A stretch of 64,000 nucleotides of DNA from Arthrobacter gandavensis (GCF_015355785.1 NZ_JADKYW010000003.1:310001-374000), one strand, 5' to 3'; positions 28,640 to 37,692 are shown, numbered from the stretch's first letter. The notes: generated from the letters alone by a model not told the origin. Program-made: numbers and translations.

Positions 28640-29187
28640 TAGACTGCCTGCTTTCGTAGCCGGCGGCGTTCCCGCTCGGAGAGTCCGCCCCAAATGCCGA
28701 AGCGCTCATCGTTGGCCAAAGCATATTCAAGGCACTGTGAGCGCACGGTGCAGGCAGCACAGACTTTCTTGGCGTCCCGAGTGGAGCCGCCCTTTTCGGG
28801 GAAGAAGGCTTCGGGATCCGTCTGGGCGCACAGCGCGTCAGCCTGCCATCCGAGTTCGCTTTCGTCGGCATAGCCGTCGCCAATTCCGGGCAGCCCAATC
28901 CATACCGGCCGCTGCTCGGTCTCTGCCGGAGCGGAGAAGAGGGACACCGGCGGATCCAGGAGATCCTCCCCGCCCTTGACCCCGCCGCCGGCGAGGGCCT
29001 CATGCGCGGCCAGGAAAGCGGTGGCCGCATCTTCCAGGCTGGCGCCGGTTCCCTCGCGGTACCGGTTGGCAGCCTCGGGATCAGCGGGGTCGACGTACCA
29101 GTCTCCGGGCACGCCGCGTGAGCCGTAACTCGTGGAAGCCTGTGCCTGGATGTCCGGCTGGCCCTGAATCTTCTCTGCTTGCCCCAT
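28639..29187 (-). CDS. whiB: WhiB-family iron-sulfur transcriptional regulator (WhiB2-like)
   Basis: 182 residues from the ATG at 29187, chosen for the GGGAGGACTCG just upstream. The first 110 residues are variable; the C-terminal WhiB domain carries four cysteines in ALCAQTDP, VCAACTVRSQC, then the turn GIWGGLSERERRRLRKQ that binds sigma factor or DNA. WhiB proteins hold a 4Fe-4S cluster. Its position next to the large glycosyltransferase, DUF5719 and DUF1025 genes matches the whiB2 locus, linked to septation and development in mycobacteria and streptomycetes. The promoter contains a perfect palindrome. Confidence 0.92.
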   Translation of the reverse strand: MGQAEKIQGQPDIQAQASTSYGSRGVPGDWYVDPADPEAANRYREGTGASLEDAATAFLAAHEALAGGGVKGGEDLLDPPVSLFSAPAETEQRPVWIGLPGIGDGYADESELGWQADALCAQTDPEAFFPEKGGSTRDAKKVCAACTVRSQCLEYALANDERFGIWGGLSERERRRLRKQAV

Positions 29188-29301
29188 CGAGTCCTCCCGG
29201 TGTAAATGCTCCAGCAGCGGATATCTGGATTCACAGGAGCGACAATCAGCCTGCTGTGAACGCATGTAGTTCATGGTTTGCTGGAACAAATCCGTTCCCT
29301 A

Positions 29302-29330
29302 ATTACACGCGTGTAATACGGTCACGTCAA
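29302..29330 (-). promoter_or_regulatory. whiB promoter with overlapping 16-bp perfect palindrome
   Basis: On the minus strand TTGACG (29330-29325), 17 bases, TGTAAT (29307-29302): a near-consensus housekeeping promoter. ATTACACG-CGTGTAAT (29302-29317) is a perfect palindrome covering the -10 and part of the spacer, as expected for a repressor operator. The predicted leader to 29187 is about 105 bases. Confidence 0.7.
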
Positions 29331-29345
29331 GCTGTTTCGGCATCC

Positions 29346-29353
29346 TATAGAGT
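29346..29353 (+). promoter_or_regulatory. Probable -10 TATAGAGT of the TIGR03089 gene
   Basis: TATAGAGT about 90 bases before the ATG at 29444. Its -35 region would coincide with that of the divergent whiB promoter. Confidence 0.45.
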
Positions 29354-29443
29354 CGGAACCGTCTGACGGCGGCGCGCCACGCCGAGAATTTGCCCCGCGG
29401 AGGTCCCGCCGCACGGTCCCGCCCAAACGAAAGCGAACAGCAA

Positions 29444-30157
29444 ATGACGTCAAACCCGGTCCCGCGCATCCTCAACACCCTCAGGACAGAGCAGGCAACC
29501 TCGCCCGCCCTGATCTGGTACGGAACGGACTCGGAACGGGTTGAGCTTTCCGGCAGGGTGCTGGACAACTGGGCGGCCAAGACCTCCAATTACCTTGCGG
29601 AAGAACTCGATGCCGAGCCCGGGACCACCGTGGAGCTGGACCTGCCCGCCCACTGGAAAACCCTGGTCTGGGCCCTCGGAGCCTGGCAGGCCGGCTGCCC
29701 AGTTGCCTTATCGGCTGCAGCGGGTTCGCAGGTAAGGGCAACGGCGGATCATCCTGAACCGCGCAGCGCGGGCGAGGTCGTTGCGGCAGTAGCCCTTCCG
29801 GCGCTGGCCATGTCCTGGCCGGGAGCGCTTCCGGCAGGAACCCGCGACTACGCCGCGGAAGTCCGTTCCTTTGCGGATACCTGGACTGGACCGGTTTACG
29901 ACGACGAGCCCTCCACGGCGCTTGCCGCCGGCACAGCAGCGGAGGTCACCGCGTTCAGCGACCTGACCGGCCTGGATCAGGATGCATCCCGGGCCACGAC
30001 CATGCTGGCTCCCGCGGAGGCCGGGCTGGCAAGGATCCTCGGCACGGCACTGGCAGTCTGGTCCGCCGGTGGAACACTTGTGCTCACCGGGGCGGGAGTC
30101 GAGGCCACCGAACGGATGCTGGCGGCGGAGAAGGTTACTGCTCGGCTTGGGGCCTGA
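29444..30157 (+). CDS. TIGR03089 family protein
   Basis: 237 residues from the ATG at 29444. An actinobacterial family that resembles a shrunken AMP-binding-enzyme N-domain: SPALIWYGTDSERVELSGRVLDNWAAKTSNYLAEEL and LPAHWKTLVWALGAWQAGCPVAL match the substrate-entry part of acyl-CoA ligases, but the adenylate-forming P-loop is absent. Catalysis is therefore unlikely; function unknown. Its last 23 bases overlap the 3' end of the convergent gtrA-like gene. Confidence 0.82.
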   Translation: MTSNPVPRILNTLRTEQATSPALIWYGTDSERVELSGRVLDNWAAKTSNYLAEELDAEPGTTVELDLPAHWKTLVWALGAWQAGCPVALSAAAGSQVRATADHPEPRSAGEVVAAVALPALAMSWPGALPAGTRDYAAEVRSFADTWTGPVYDDEPSTALAAGTAAEVTAFSDLTGLDQDASRATTMLAPAEAGLARILGTALAVWSAGGTLVLTGAGVEATERMLAAEKVTARLGA

Positions 30158-30692
30158 GCGGCTTGGCTGCTTCCGCGGCGGGCTCCTGGGGTGCTGAATG
30201 GGCAGGGTCCACGGTGAGTTCCATGGCCCGCTCATCGGCTTCCGCGTCACTGGCTGAGCTGTTGAATACCCAGTACCGGTAGGCGAAGAAGCGCACGACC
30301 GTAGCTACACCGATGCCGATGACCCCCGCCATGAACAGGGTGCCGTTGTCTGTGATGCCCATCGGGTACCGGGCGATCCAGGTGAACCCGGTGGAAATGA
30401 AAATACCGAGGCCGTTGATGAGGATGAACTGGCCGAACTCGCGGGCAACGTTGGACTGGCGGCGGTGGCGGAACGTCCACCAGCGGTTGGCCACCCAGGA
30501 GAAGATGGTGGCGATCGTGGCCCCGGCGAAGCGCGCCTTGGCCGGGCTGCCTTCCATGACCGAGTGCATGAAAATCCAGGTCAGCCCGTTGTCCACCACG
30601 AAAGCGACAGCGCCGACGGTCCCGAACTTGGCGACCTCGCGCCAGAAGGCGGATGCCAGGGACCTGAGCCAGGAAATAAATGATCGAATCAT
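30135..30692 (-). CDS. GtrA-family membrane protein
   Basis: 185 residues. Four membrane helices in the GtrA pattern (EVAKFGTVGAVAFVVDNGLTWIFMH, then FAGATIATIFSWVANRWWTFRHRR, FILINGLGIFISTGFTW, IGVATVVRFFAYRYWVF) and an acidic Ala/Glu-rich cytoplasmic tail. GtrA proteins are thought to flip or assist polyprenyl-phosphate-linked sugars. ATG at 30692 with GGAGGG just upstream. Overlaps the convergent TIGR03089 gene by 23 bases at the 3' ends. It likely serves envelope glycan assembly with the nearby glycosyltransferase (inference). Confidence 0.9.
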   Translation of the reverse strand: MIRSFISWLRSLASAFWREVAKFGTVGAVAFVVDNGLTWIFMHSVMEGSPAKARFAGATIATIFSWVANRWWTFRHRRQSNVAREFGQFILINGLGIFISTGFTWIARYPMGITDNGTLFMAGVIGIGVATVVRFFAYRYWVFNSSASDAEADERAMELTVDPAHSAPQEPAAEAAKPLRPQAEQ

Positions 30693-30869
30693 GACCCTCC
30701 GCGGCCAATCGTGTACGCACGGGGATCCCCGCCGGACGAAGGAACTGCCGCGCTATGGCACGGCAGTAAGAGCCCAGTTTACCCCGCCGAGCGCGGTAAA
30801 TCGTGGGGACGGCCCCTGAACGCGGTTGTTCGGGCAATGACACACGGCAGGAAGTCCGTGCGGCTTCGG

Positions 30870-30875
30870 TAACCT
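30870..30875 (+). promoter_or_regulatory. -10 hexamer TAACCT of purK (leaderless type)
   Basis: TAACCT, 6 bases before the GTG at 30882. Confidence 0.55.
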
Positions 30876-30881
30876 GTACAC

Positions 30882-32054
30882 GTGAGATTTCCTATTATCG
30901 GCGTTGTCGGCGGCGGCCAGCTGGCCCGGATGATGGCCCCGGCGGCCACCGAGCTCGGGTTTGAGCTGCACGTCCTGGCAGAAGGCCCTGATGTATCCGC
31001 CGTTCCCGCCGTGGCAAACGCCGTCGTCGGCGACTACACCGACTATGAGACGCTGCTGTCCTTTGCCCGCGGCGTTGACGTCCTGACGTTCGACCACGAG
31101 CACGTGCCCGGAGACCACCTGCGGGCCCTGGCCGGGGAGGGCGTCAACGTCCAGCCCGGACCCGATGCCCTGGTGCATGCCCAGGACAAGCTGGTGATGC
31201 GCGCAGCCGTTGACCGCCTTGGCCTGCCGAATCCCGCCTGGGCCGCCGTCTCTTCGGTTGCCGGCCTCATCGATTTTGGCAAGGCAACCGGTTGGCCGGT
31301 GGTCCTGAAGACTCCCCGCGGAGGCTACGACGGCAAGGGTGTGCGGATTATTGACGACGCCGCTGCGGCCGAGGCGGCCGCCGATTGGTTCACCGGCACC
31401 GCACTGCTTGCCGAGGAAAAGGTCCCTTTCACCCGCGAACTCTCGGCACTGGTGGCCAGGACGCCGGACGGCGAATCCGCCGCCTGGCCCGTAGTCCACT
31501 CCATCCAGGTCAACGGTGTCTGTGACGAGGTGATTGCGCCGGCCCAGGACCTCTCTCCGGAAACGGCCGCGGCGGCGTCCGAGGCAGCCCTGCACATTGC
31601 CGCCGAGCTCGGAGTCACCGGTGTCATGGCAGCGGAGCTCTTCGAAACGCCCGGGCGCGGACCGGGCTTCCTGATCAACGAACTGGCCATGCGGCCGCAT
31701 AATTCAGGGCACTGGACCATGGACGGCTCCGTCACCGGCCAGTTCGAACAGCATCTGCGTGCCGTGCTGGGGCTGCCGCTGGGCAGCACCGCGCTCCTGG
31801 GCGGCGTGTCCGTGATGAAGAATTTCCTCGGCGCCCGGAATCCGGACCTGTACCTTGGTACCCGGCTGGCTCTGGCAGCCGAGCCCGCTGCCAAGGTCCA
31901 TAATTACGGCAAGGCGGTGCGTCCCGGACGCAAGGTTGGCCACGTCAACGTTGTCGGAGCATCCGCCGCGGATCTGCCGGCCGTCCGGCGCAGCGCTGAG
32001 AGGGCCGCCGCGATTATCCGCGACGGCCGCGAACCGAATGAGGAGAAGGCATGA
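30882..32054 (+). CDS. purK: 5-(carboxyamino)imidazole ribonucleotide synthase
   Basis: ATP-grasp enzyme that carboxylates aminoimidazole ribonucleotide with bicarbonate in purine synthesis. 390 residues, usual length. The N-terminal [49 protein letters not shown] and the metal-binding region [28 protein letters not shown] are typical. GTG at 30882, 6 bases after TAACCT. Its stop overlaps the purE start (ATGA), giving the classical purK-purE pair. Confidence 0.96.
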   Translation: MRFPIIGVVGGGQLARMMAPAATELGFELHVLAEGPDVSAVPAVANAVVGDYTDYETLLSFARGVDVLTFDHEHVPGDHLRALAGEGVNVQPGPDALVHAQDKLVMRAAVDRLGLPNPAWAAVSSVAGLIDFGKATGWPVVLKTPRGGYDGKGVRIIDDAAAAEAAADWFTGTALLAEEKVPFTRELSALVARTPDGESAAWPVVHSIQVNGVCDEVIAPAQDLSPETAAAASEAALHIAAELGVTGVMAAELFETPGRGPGFLINELAMRPHNSGHWTMDGSVTGQFEQHLRAVLGLPLGSTALLGGVSVMKNFLGARNPDLYLGTRLALAAEPAAKVHNYGKAVRPGRKVGHVNVVGASAADLPAVRRSAERAAAIIRDGREPNEEKA

Positions 32055-32578
32055 GCACCGCCAACAAGCCGCTGGTCGGCCTGGTCATGGGGTCGGATTC
32101 GGACTGGCCTGTCATGGACGCAGCCGCGGCTGCCCTGGCCGAGTTCGGAATCCCCTACGAAGCCGACGTCGTCTCTGCCCACCGCATGCCCGCGGAAATG
32201 ATCGCCTACGGCCAGGAAGCCCACCGGCGCGGACTTCGCGTCATCATTGCCGGCGCCGGCGGCGCGGCCCACCTCCCGGGAATGCTCGCCTCCGTCACTC
32301 CGCTGCCCGTCATTGGCGTCCCCGTTCCGCTTAAGTACCTTGACGGCATGGATTCCCTCCTCTCCATCGTCCAAATGCCCGCTGGTGTCCCGGTGGCAAC
32401 GGTGTCCATCGGCGGCGCCCGCAATGCCGGCCTGCTGGCCGTGCGGATGCTGGCCGCCGGCACTGACCCGCTCGCCGCCAGCCTGCAGGAAAAGCTGATC
32501 GACTTTGCCGGCGGGCTGCGCCAGACTGCCATGGCCAAGGGCGCGCGCCTTCGCACTTCCGTTTCGGAAAGCGCCTAG
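32051..32578 (+). CDS. purE: N5-carboxyaminoimidazole ribonucleotide mutase
   Basis: Moves the carboxylate from N5 to C4 of the imidazole ring, the step after PurK. 175 residues. Class I PurE landmarks: [28 protein letters not shown] with the catalytic histidine, and [17 protein letters not shown]. Overlaps purK by four bases. The LCP-type gene starts 9 bases after its stop, so the three genes probably share a transcript. Confidence 0.96.
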   Translation: MSTANKPLVGLVMGSDSDWPVMDAAAAALAEFGIPYEADVVSAHRMPAEMIAYGQEAHRRGLRVIIAGAGGAAHLPGMLASVTPLPVIGVPVPLKYLDGMDSLLSIVQMPAGVPVATVSIGGARNAGLLAVRMLAAGTDPLAASLQEKLIDFAGGLRQTAMAKGARLRTSVSESA

Positions 32579-32587
32579 GGCAGGCGC

Positions 32588-34216
32588 ATGGCCAGCACAG
32601 TGCCAGGTCCATCCGGAGCCGTCTACACTGACCCGGTCCGTTACCCCCAGTCGGCGTCGCCGCACCTGCGCAGTAAACGGGCTTTCCTGCTCCTGTTCCT
32701 GACCCTCGTGCTGCCCGGCTCGGCCCAGATTGTTGCGGGAGACCGCAGGCTGGGCCGCACGGCCCTCCGCGTCACTTTCCTGGTGTGGGCAGCGCTGATC
32801 GCGGTCGCCGTGGTGGCGGTCACCAACCGGGTCCTGCTGGTGAGCATCTTCACCAACAGCTGGGCCTCGTTCCTGATCATGGCGCTGCTGGCCGGGCTGG
32901 CCGTGGGCTGGGCCCTGTTGTTCCTCAACACCTTCCGCATCATCCGCCCGCCGCTGCTGCAGCGGAACATGCGCCCCGCCGTCGCCGGTGCCATGGCCCT
33001 GCTCATGGTGCTTACGAGCGGCTCGCTGGCATACGGCGCCTGGCTGCTCAATGTCAGCCGGCAGACCTTTGACAATATCTTCGCGTCCGGGCCTGCCTTT
33101 GACCCGGTGGACGGACGCTACAACTTCCTGCTCCTGGGCGGCGACGCCGGTGCTGACCGCACGGGCCTGCGGCCTGACAGCATGTCCGTGTTCAGCGTCG
33201 ATGCGGACACCGGCCAAATCGTGACGTTCAGCCTTCCCCGCAACTTCCAGAACACCCGGTTCACTGCAGGCTCCCCGCTCTGGCAGGTATTCCCCGAAGG
33301 CTACAACTGCGGCGACGAGTGCATCCTGAACAGTCTCTACCCCGTGGTCACCGAGCAGTATCCGGACCTCTATCCGGAGTCCGAAGACCCCGGGGCCGAG
33401 GCAATGATGGATGCGGCCGGCGGCATCCTGGGCCTCGAGATCCAGTCCTACGTCATCGTGGACATGGAAGGCTTCTCCAGCCTGATCGATGCCATGGGAG
33501 GGGTGAAGATCGACGTCGGAGGCTGGGTTCCCATCACCGCCGGAGAGATCCCCGGCACCAACCGCCATTACCCGCCGGACGGCTGGATCGCGCCCGGAGT
33601 CCAGACGATGGACGGTTACACCGCCCTCTGGTACGCCCGTTCACGCGAATTCGTGACCGACTTCCACCGCATTGCGCGCCAGCAGTGCGTCCAGCAGGCA
33701 ATGGTTGCCCAGCTTGATCCGGCGACCCTGCTGACCCGCTTCCAGGCGATTGCCTCCGCCGGTGAAGAGGTGGTCCACACGGACATTCCGCAGGATCAGC
33801 TGGGCAGCTTCGTGGACCTTGCCCTGAAATCCAAGGACCACGAGGTCCAGCGGATGACCATCGGCCCGCCGGACTTCGGCACGGCAGCGGACAACTTTGC
33901 AACCTATCCGGACTTCGACCTCATCCACTCCCGGGTGCAGGAGAAGCTGGCCAAGTCCGCTGCTGCCGCGGAAGGGACCGCAGAGGAGCCGGCCCCGGAA
34001 CCGGTGGAAGACGGCGCGATCGGCTCGTCGGATCCTGCCGAGCCTGAGGCCCCGGCGGAGGCACCGACGGCCCCGGCACCGGAGGAACCCCCCGTTCCCG
34101 CCGAAACCGCCGGACCGGAAATCACCGAAGATTACCTCCAGGAACTGGCGCGCATTGGGGACACCGATACGCTGGCCATGCTGCTGGACAACAACGGGGC
34201 CTGCAGCGTCGGCTGA
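32588..34216 (+). CDS. LCP (LytR-CpsA-Psr) family cell-envelope glycopolymer ligase
   Basis: Membrane phosphotransferase family that attaches polyprenyl-phosphate-linked polymers to peptidoglycan. 542 residues: four hydrophobic helices (about 32-50, 58-80, 92-116, 130-155), then the extracytoplasmic LCP domain (about 178-390). Visible motifs include YNFLLLGGDAGADRTGLRPDSMSVFSVD, TFSLPRNFQ, and WYARSREFVTDFHRIARQQ, which hold the Arg/Asp residues that bind the lipid pyrophosphate. An acidic Pro-rich stretch (about 455-510) precedes a short conserved end. The link with purEK is common in actinobacteria. Confidence 0.92.
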   Translation: MASTVPGPSGAVYTDPVRYPQSASPHLRSKRAFLLLFLTLVLPGSAQIVAGDRRLGRTALRVTFLVWAALIAVAVVAVTNRVLLVSIFTNSWASFLIMALLAGLAVGWALLFLNTFRIIRPPLLQRNMRPAVAGAMALLMVLTSGSLAYGAWLLNVSRQTFDNIFASGPAFDPVDGRYNFLLLGGDAGADRTGLRPDSMSVFSVDADTGQIVTFSLPRNFQNTRFTAGSPLWQVFPEGYNCGDECILNSLYPVVTEQYPDLYPESEDPGAEAMMDAAGGILGLEIQSYVIVDMEGFSSLIDAMGGVKIDVGGWVPITAGEIPGTNRHYPPDGWIAPGVQTMDGYTALWYARSREFVTDFHRIARQQCVQQAMVAQLDPATLLTRFQAIASAGEEVVHTDIPQDQLGSFVDLALKSKDHEVQRMTIGPPDFGTAADNFATYPDFDLIHSRVQEKLAKSAAAAEGTAEEPAPEPVEDGAIGSSDPAEPEAPAEAPTAPAPEEPPVPAETAGPEITEDYLQELARIGDTDTLAMLLDNNGACSVG

Positions 34217-34289
34217 CCCCGCCGGTTCCTCATCCCCGCCGCGTACCGGTTCATCCGGACCGCGTCCACCACACACCGAAGAGAGAGAC

Positions 34290-35609
34290 ATGTATCTGCT
34301 TTCAGGCACCCTCCGCCCCTACGCCTGGGGTTCCCTGACGGCCATGGCTGAGCTCTTCGGCCGTGACCCGAGCGGAGAACCCGAAGCCGAACTCTGGTTC
34401 GGCGCCCATCCCGGCGCGCCTTCGCCGGTAGTGGGCCAGGAACCTGAGACCCTGGACGAGCTCATTGCCGGAGACCCGGAGCAGCTCCTGGGCAGGGAGA
34501 CCGTTGCCGTGCACGGTCCGGCCCTGCCGTTCCTTGCGAAGGTGCTTGCTGCCGGATCACCGCTTTCGCTCCAGGTCCATCCCACCCGGGAACAGGCGCA
34601 GGCGGGCTTCGCGGCCGAGGAAGCCGCCGGGGTTGACCGCGCAGCGGCAGACCGGAACTACAAGGACGCCAACCACAAACCGGAGATGATCTTCGCGCTG
34701 ACGGATTTCGAGGCGCTCTGCGGCTTCCGCCCTCCGGAGGACGCCGGCGCTCTGTTCCGCGCCGTCTCCCGGCTGGTCGAGGCAACCGGCAGCCCCGCAC
34801 CCGAACTGCTGGCCCAGACCGCGCTGGACCTTGAGTCCGGGCGCCCGGAAACCGAACGGCTTGAAAGCGTCTTCCGCCGCCTCATCACCGGAGGCGAGGA
34901 AGTCCGCGAGGCTGTAGCCGCCGCGGCCGGTGCCGTCCGGTCCCTGGATGCCGCCGAACGGGCCGAACTCGATCCCGCCGTCGCTGAACTTGGGTCACTG
35001 GACGGCTACTACCCCGGAGATCCGGGCGTACTGATATCCCTGCTGCTGAACCGCGTCTCGCTCTCCCCCGGCGAGGCAATCTATCTCCCGGCGGGGAACG
35101 TCCACGCGTATCTGCAGGGTCTTGGGGTGGAGGTCATGGCATCCTCGGACAACGTGCTCCGCGGTGGTCTGACGCCCAAGCATGTAGACCTGCAGGAACT
35201 GCTGAAGACCATCGATTTCCAGGCCCTGGGCATTCCCCGCGTCGAGGCGGAACTCACCGGGCTGGGCCAGGAACTCTACCGCCCGCCGTTCTCCGAGTTC
35301 TCCCTGCAGCGGCTTGAACTCGCGCAGGGCGCAGGTGAGGGAAGCATGTCCGCGGCGGACGTGCCGCTGCTTCAGAACGGTCCAACGCTGGTGATTGCGC
35401 TGCGCGGATCCCTGGTCCTGGATTCGCCCAGGCAGGACCTGATCCTGAATCCGGGAGACTGCGCATTCATCGGCGCTGACGAGGCACCGGTGATCGCCAA
35501 GCTCGCCTCGCACTCAGCGCAGCACGACGACGGCGCGCTGGCCTTCGCCGTGACGGCCGGGTCCGCAGTACCTGCCGCAGACCCGAACGCTCCCACCCTG
35601 CGCATCTAG
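34290..35609 (+). CDS. manA: Mannose-6-phosphate isomerase, class I
   Basis: Zinc enzyme interconverting fructose-6-phosphate and mannose-6-phosphate, the entry to GDP- or polyprenyl-mannose for envelope glycans. 439 residues from the ATG at 34290 with GAGAGAG upstream. Landmarks: YAWGS, SPLSLQVHPTREQAQ (zinc ligands), NHKPEMIFALTDFEALCGFR, and YLPAGNVHAYLQGLGVEVMASSDNVLRGGLTPKHVD. It probably belongs with the protein O-mannosyltransferase pathway. Convergent with the FemAB-type gene; no clear terminator in the 15-base gap. Confidence 0.95.
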   Translation: MYLLSGTLRPYAWGSLTAMAELFGRDPSGEPEAELWFGAHPGAPSPVVGQEPETLDELIAGDPEQLLGRETVAVHGPALPFLAKVLAAGSPLSLQVHPTREQAQAGFAAEEAAGVDRAAADRNYKDANHKPEMIFALTDFEALCGFRPPEDAGALFRAVSRLVEATGSPAPELLAQTALDLESGRPETERLESVFRRLITGGEEVREAVAAAAGAVRSLDAAERAELDPAVAELGSLDGYYPGDPGVLISLLLNRVSLSPGEAIYLPAGNVHAYLQGLGVEVMASSDNVLRGGLTPKHVDLQELLKTIDFQALGIPRVEAELTGLGQELYRPPFSEFSLQRLELAQGAGEGSMSAADVPLLQNGPTLVIALRGSLVLDSPRQDLILNPGDCAFIGADEAPVIAKLASHSAQHDDGALAFAVTAGSAVPAADPNAPTLRI

Positions 35610-35624
35610 CCGCGGACCGCCGGC

Positions 35625-36650
35625 CTAACGGCCCAGGCGGCTCCGGATCGCACCGAGGCCGCCGCGGACCTTCCGCAGCGCCGTCTTGGCCAGCGGCAGG
35701 GCGCCGGTGAAGACCGGGTAGAGCGGGGACAGCGGCTTGTCCCAGGTGCCGGCCAGCATGTTCTCATGCTGCGCCCAGCCCATCTTGAACTTTGAAACTC
35801 CGTCGTTCAGCAGGCCGTTGAAGTCGTAGCGGGTGATGCCGCGGGCCTTCATCTCCCGGATAGCCAGCCACTTGAGGGCGTAGTTGGCGCGCAGTCGTTC
35901 ACCCTCTTCGCTCATCCCGCCGTAGAGTTCGAACGCGGTGGAACCGCTGGCGGACAGCCACAGGAAGGCGACCACGTCGCTGCCCTTGAACGCGGCATAA
36001 ACCGGCGAATCGTCCCCTAGGTTGTCGAAGATATCGAAGTAGTAGGCGTCTTCGTGGATGCCGAAGCCTGCGCGTTCGGCCGTCTGCTTGTAGACTTCCA
36101 GGCACTGCTGGACTTCTTCGCGCTTCACCGCGCGGTAGTCCAGCTCTTCCCGCCCGGATTTGCGGATGTACTGCCGGTGCTTCTTGCTCATGGCCGCCAG
36201 CAGGTCCGCTTCGTCCTGCTCCAGGTCCAGGATCAGGGTGCGCGGAATCAGGATGGTGTTGGTGCTGGCACGGAACCCGGCACCGGGCAGCGTTCCTGCC
36301 GCCGGTGAGTCCGCGTCCCAGTCCGGTTCGATGGTCAGTGCCACGGCGTGGTGTTTCGCCCCGGCGTAGCCGGCGACGGCGGCGAGGAGCTCAGCTTCCC
36401 GGCCCGGCACACCCTGCGGACCGCGGGGAATGTAGGCGAGGGAGCGGAAGGGGAACGGCAGCCTGCGCAGCAGCAGCTGGGCCGTGCCCACAACAACTGT
36501 CCCGTCCGAAAGCAGGAGCCGCTCGGCCTGCCAGCCATGCTCGGCCTTGGTCTTTCCCCAGCCCCACAACTGCTGCGGGTGTCCGTTGAACTGGTTGACG
36601 AGATTGTTCCAGCGGGACGGATCGGTGCAGGGAGTAACGCTCAATGTCAT
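35625..36650 (-). CDS. FemAB-family peptidoglycan interpeptide-bridge aminoacyltransferase
   Basis: 341 residues, tandem GNAT-like fold of the FemX/FemA/MurM family, which adds amino acids from aminoacyl-tRNA to the lysine of lipid II. Landmarks: HPQQLWGWGKTKAEHGW, LAYIPRGPQGVPG, MSKKHRQYIRKSGREELDYR, ALKWLAIREMKARGITRYDFNGL. Arthrobacter peptidoglycan has short interpeptide bridges, so such an enzyme is expected. ATG at 36650, 7 bases after TAGGCT. No coiled-coil tRNA-arm insertion is obvious. Which residue it adds cannot be read. Confidence 0.9.
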   Translation of the reverse strand: MTLSVTPCTDPSRWNNLVNQFNGHPQQLWGWGKTKAEHGWQAERLLLSDGTVVVGTAQLLLRRLPFPFRSLAYIPRGPQGVPGREAELLAAVAGYAGAKHHAVALTIEPDWDADSPAAGTLPGAGFRASTNTILIPRTLILDLEQDEADLLAAMSKKHRQYIRKSGREELDYRAVKREEVQQCLEVYKQTAERAGFGIHEDAYYFDIFDNLGDDSPVYAAFKGSDVVAFLWLSASGSTAFELYGGMSEEGERLRANYALKWLAIREMKARGITRYDFNGLLNDGVSKFKMGWAQHENMLAGTWDKPLSPLYPVFTGALPLAKTALRKVRGGLGAIRSRLGR

Positions 36651-36657
36651 GCCAACC

Positions 36658-36663
36658 AGCCTA
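36658..36663 (-). promoter_or_regulatory. -10 hexamer TAGGCT of the femAB-like gene (leaderless type)
   Basis: TAGGCT on the minus strand, 7 bases before the ATG at 36650. Confidence 0.6.
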
Positions 36664-36765
36664 CTTTGCTGCCGGCACCGGCTTCGAACGCACGGTTGTT
36701 ACGGAGAGTTATGGAGCTGAAACCGTGCCCGGTGTAAATCCCCGGAAACCATAAGCATGCTTTGT

Positions 36766-36771
36766 TAGGCT
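36766..36771 (+). promoter_or_regulatory. -10 hexamer TAGGCT of the tspO-like gene (leaderless type)
   Basis: TAGGCT, 5 bases before the ATG at 36777. Confidence 0.55.
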
Positions 36772-36776
36772 CGAAT

Positions 36777-37631
36777 ATGGCTACTTCGACTCCCAGAACA
36801 TCCAGTCACTCCGAACCGGCAGGTGCGGCAGGCAAGGGATCGCAAGGCTACGCGGGCAGGGACCTGGCCCGGCAGCTTACGGTCACTGTGTCCTTCATCA
36901 TCTGCATCGTCGGGTCAGTCATCGGCGTCGGTGTCTTCGGCGGCACCCCCATCGCCGAAGCCGCGGGCGGGGCCCTCAGCGCGGACGCCACCTACCTTGC
37001 CCCGGCAAGCCCGGCTTTCTCCATCTGGTCTGTCATCTACACAGGCCTTGGCGCGTATACCATCTACCAGTGGCTGCCCTCACAGCGCGCCTCCGAGCGG
37101 CAGCGCCGGCTCGGCTGGCTGGTGTCCGCTTCACTGATCCTGAACGCCGCCTGGATCCTCAGCGTGCAGGCCGGCTCCGTTCCGCTCTCCGTCCTCGTCA
37201 TCGCGGCTCTGCTGGTGGTGCTGGCACTGATCTTCGCCCGCTACGCCCGCACCCGGCCGGGCAGCCTGCTCGGCGCCGTCGTCGTGGACGGAACGATGGG
37301 CCTCTACCTCGGCTGGGTCTGCGTGGCCATCTGCGCCAATATTGCCTCGGCACTGACCGCCGGCGAATTTGACGGCTTTGGCCTGGACCCCATGGTGTGG
37401 GCGGGCATCGTGCTGGCTGCTGCTGCCGCCGTCGGCGTTGGCCTCGCCTGGTACGGCCGGGGGCGCCTGGCTCCCGCCGCTGCACTGGCCTGGGGGCTCT
37501 CGTGGATTGCGGTCTCCCGGGTGAACGGAGAACTGCTCTCAACGCCAACCGCGGTTATGGCCGCTGCTGCCGCCGCCGTCGTCGTGATGGCGACGGTTGG
37601 CGTCCGGGTGGCGGAGATCCGCCGCAGCTAA
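36777..37631 (+). CDS. TspO/MBR-like (tryptophan-rich sensory protein family) membrane protein
   Basis: 284 residues, longer than canonical TspO (about 160). A 35-residue hydrophilic start is followed by about eight hydrophobic helices; the first half (SPAFSIWSVIYTGLGAYTIYQWLPS, LILNAAWIL, TMGLYLGWVCVAICANIA) has the W-rich TspO pattern. Actinobacterial long TspO-like proteins share this layout. Ligand and function are not known; porphyrin binding is a family property, not shown here. ATG at 36777 with TAGGCT five bases upstream. Ends at a perfect 17-bp hairpin. Confidence 0.78.
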   Translation: MATSTPRTSSHSEPAGAAGKGSQGYAGRDLARQLTVTVSFIICIVGSVIGVGVFGGTPIAEAAGGALSADATYLAPASPAFSIWSVIYTGLGAYTIYQWLPSQRASERQRRLGWLVSASLILNAAWILSVQAGSVPLSVLVIAALLVVLALIFARYARTRPGSLLGAVVVDGTMGLYLGWVCVAICANIASALTAGEFDGFGLDPMVWAGIVLAAAAAVGVGLAWYGRGRLAPAAALAWGLSWIAVSRVNGELLSTPTAVMAAAAAAVVVMATVGVRVAEIRRS

Positions 37632-37655
37632 GCCGCTGGCGATGCCCCCGCGGCA

Positions 37656-37692
37656 AAGGGGAGGGCCCGGACATTGTCCGGGCCCTCCCCTT
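37656..37692. terminator. Perfect 17-bp hairpin, bidirectional terminator
   Basis: AAGGGGAGGGCCCGGAC pairs exactly with GTCCGGGCCCTCCCCTT around the three-base loop ATT. It lies between the convergent tspO-like and glpX genes. Confidence 0.85.

Noticed and set aside
31904-33568. 554-residue open frame on the minus strand
   Set aside because: Shadow of purE and the LCP gene; composition typical of a reversed high-GC coding strand.
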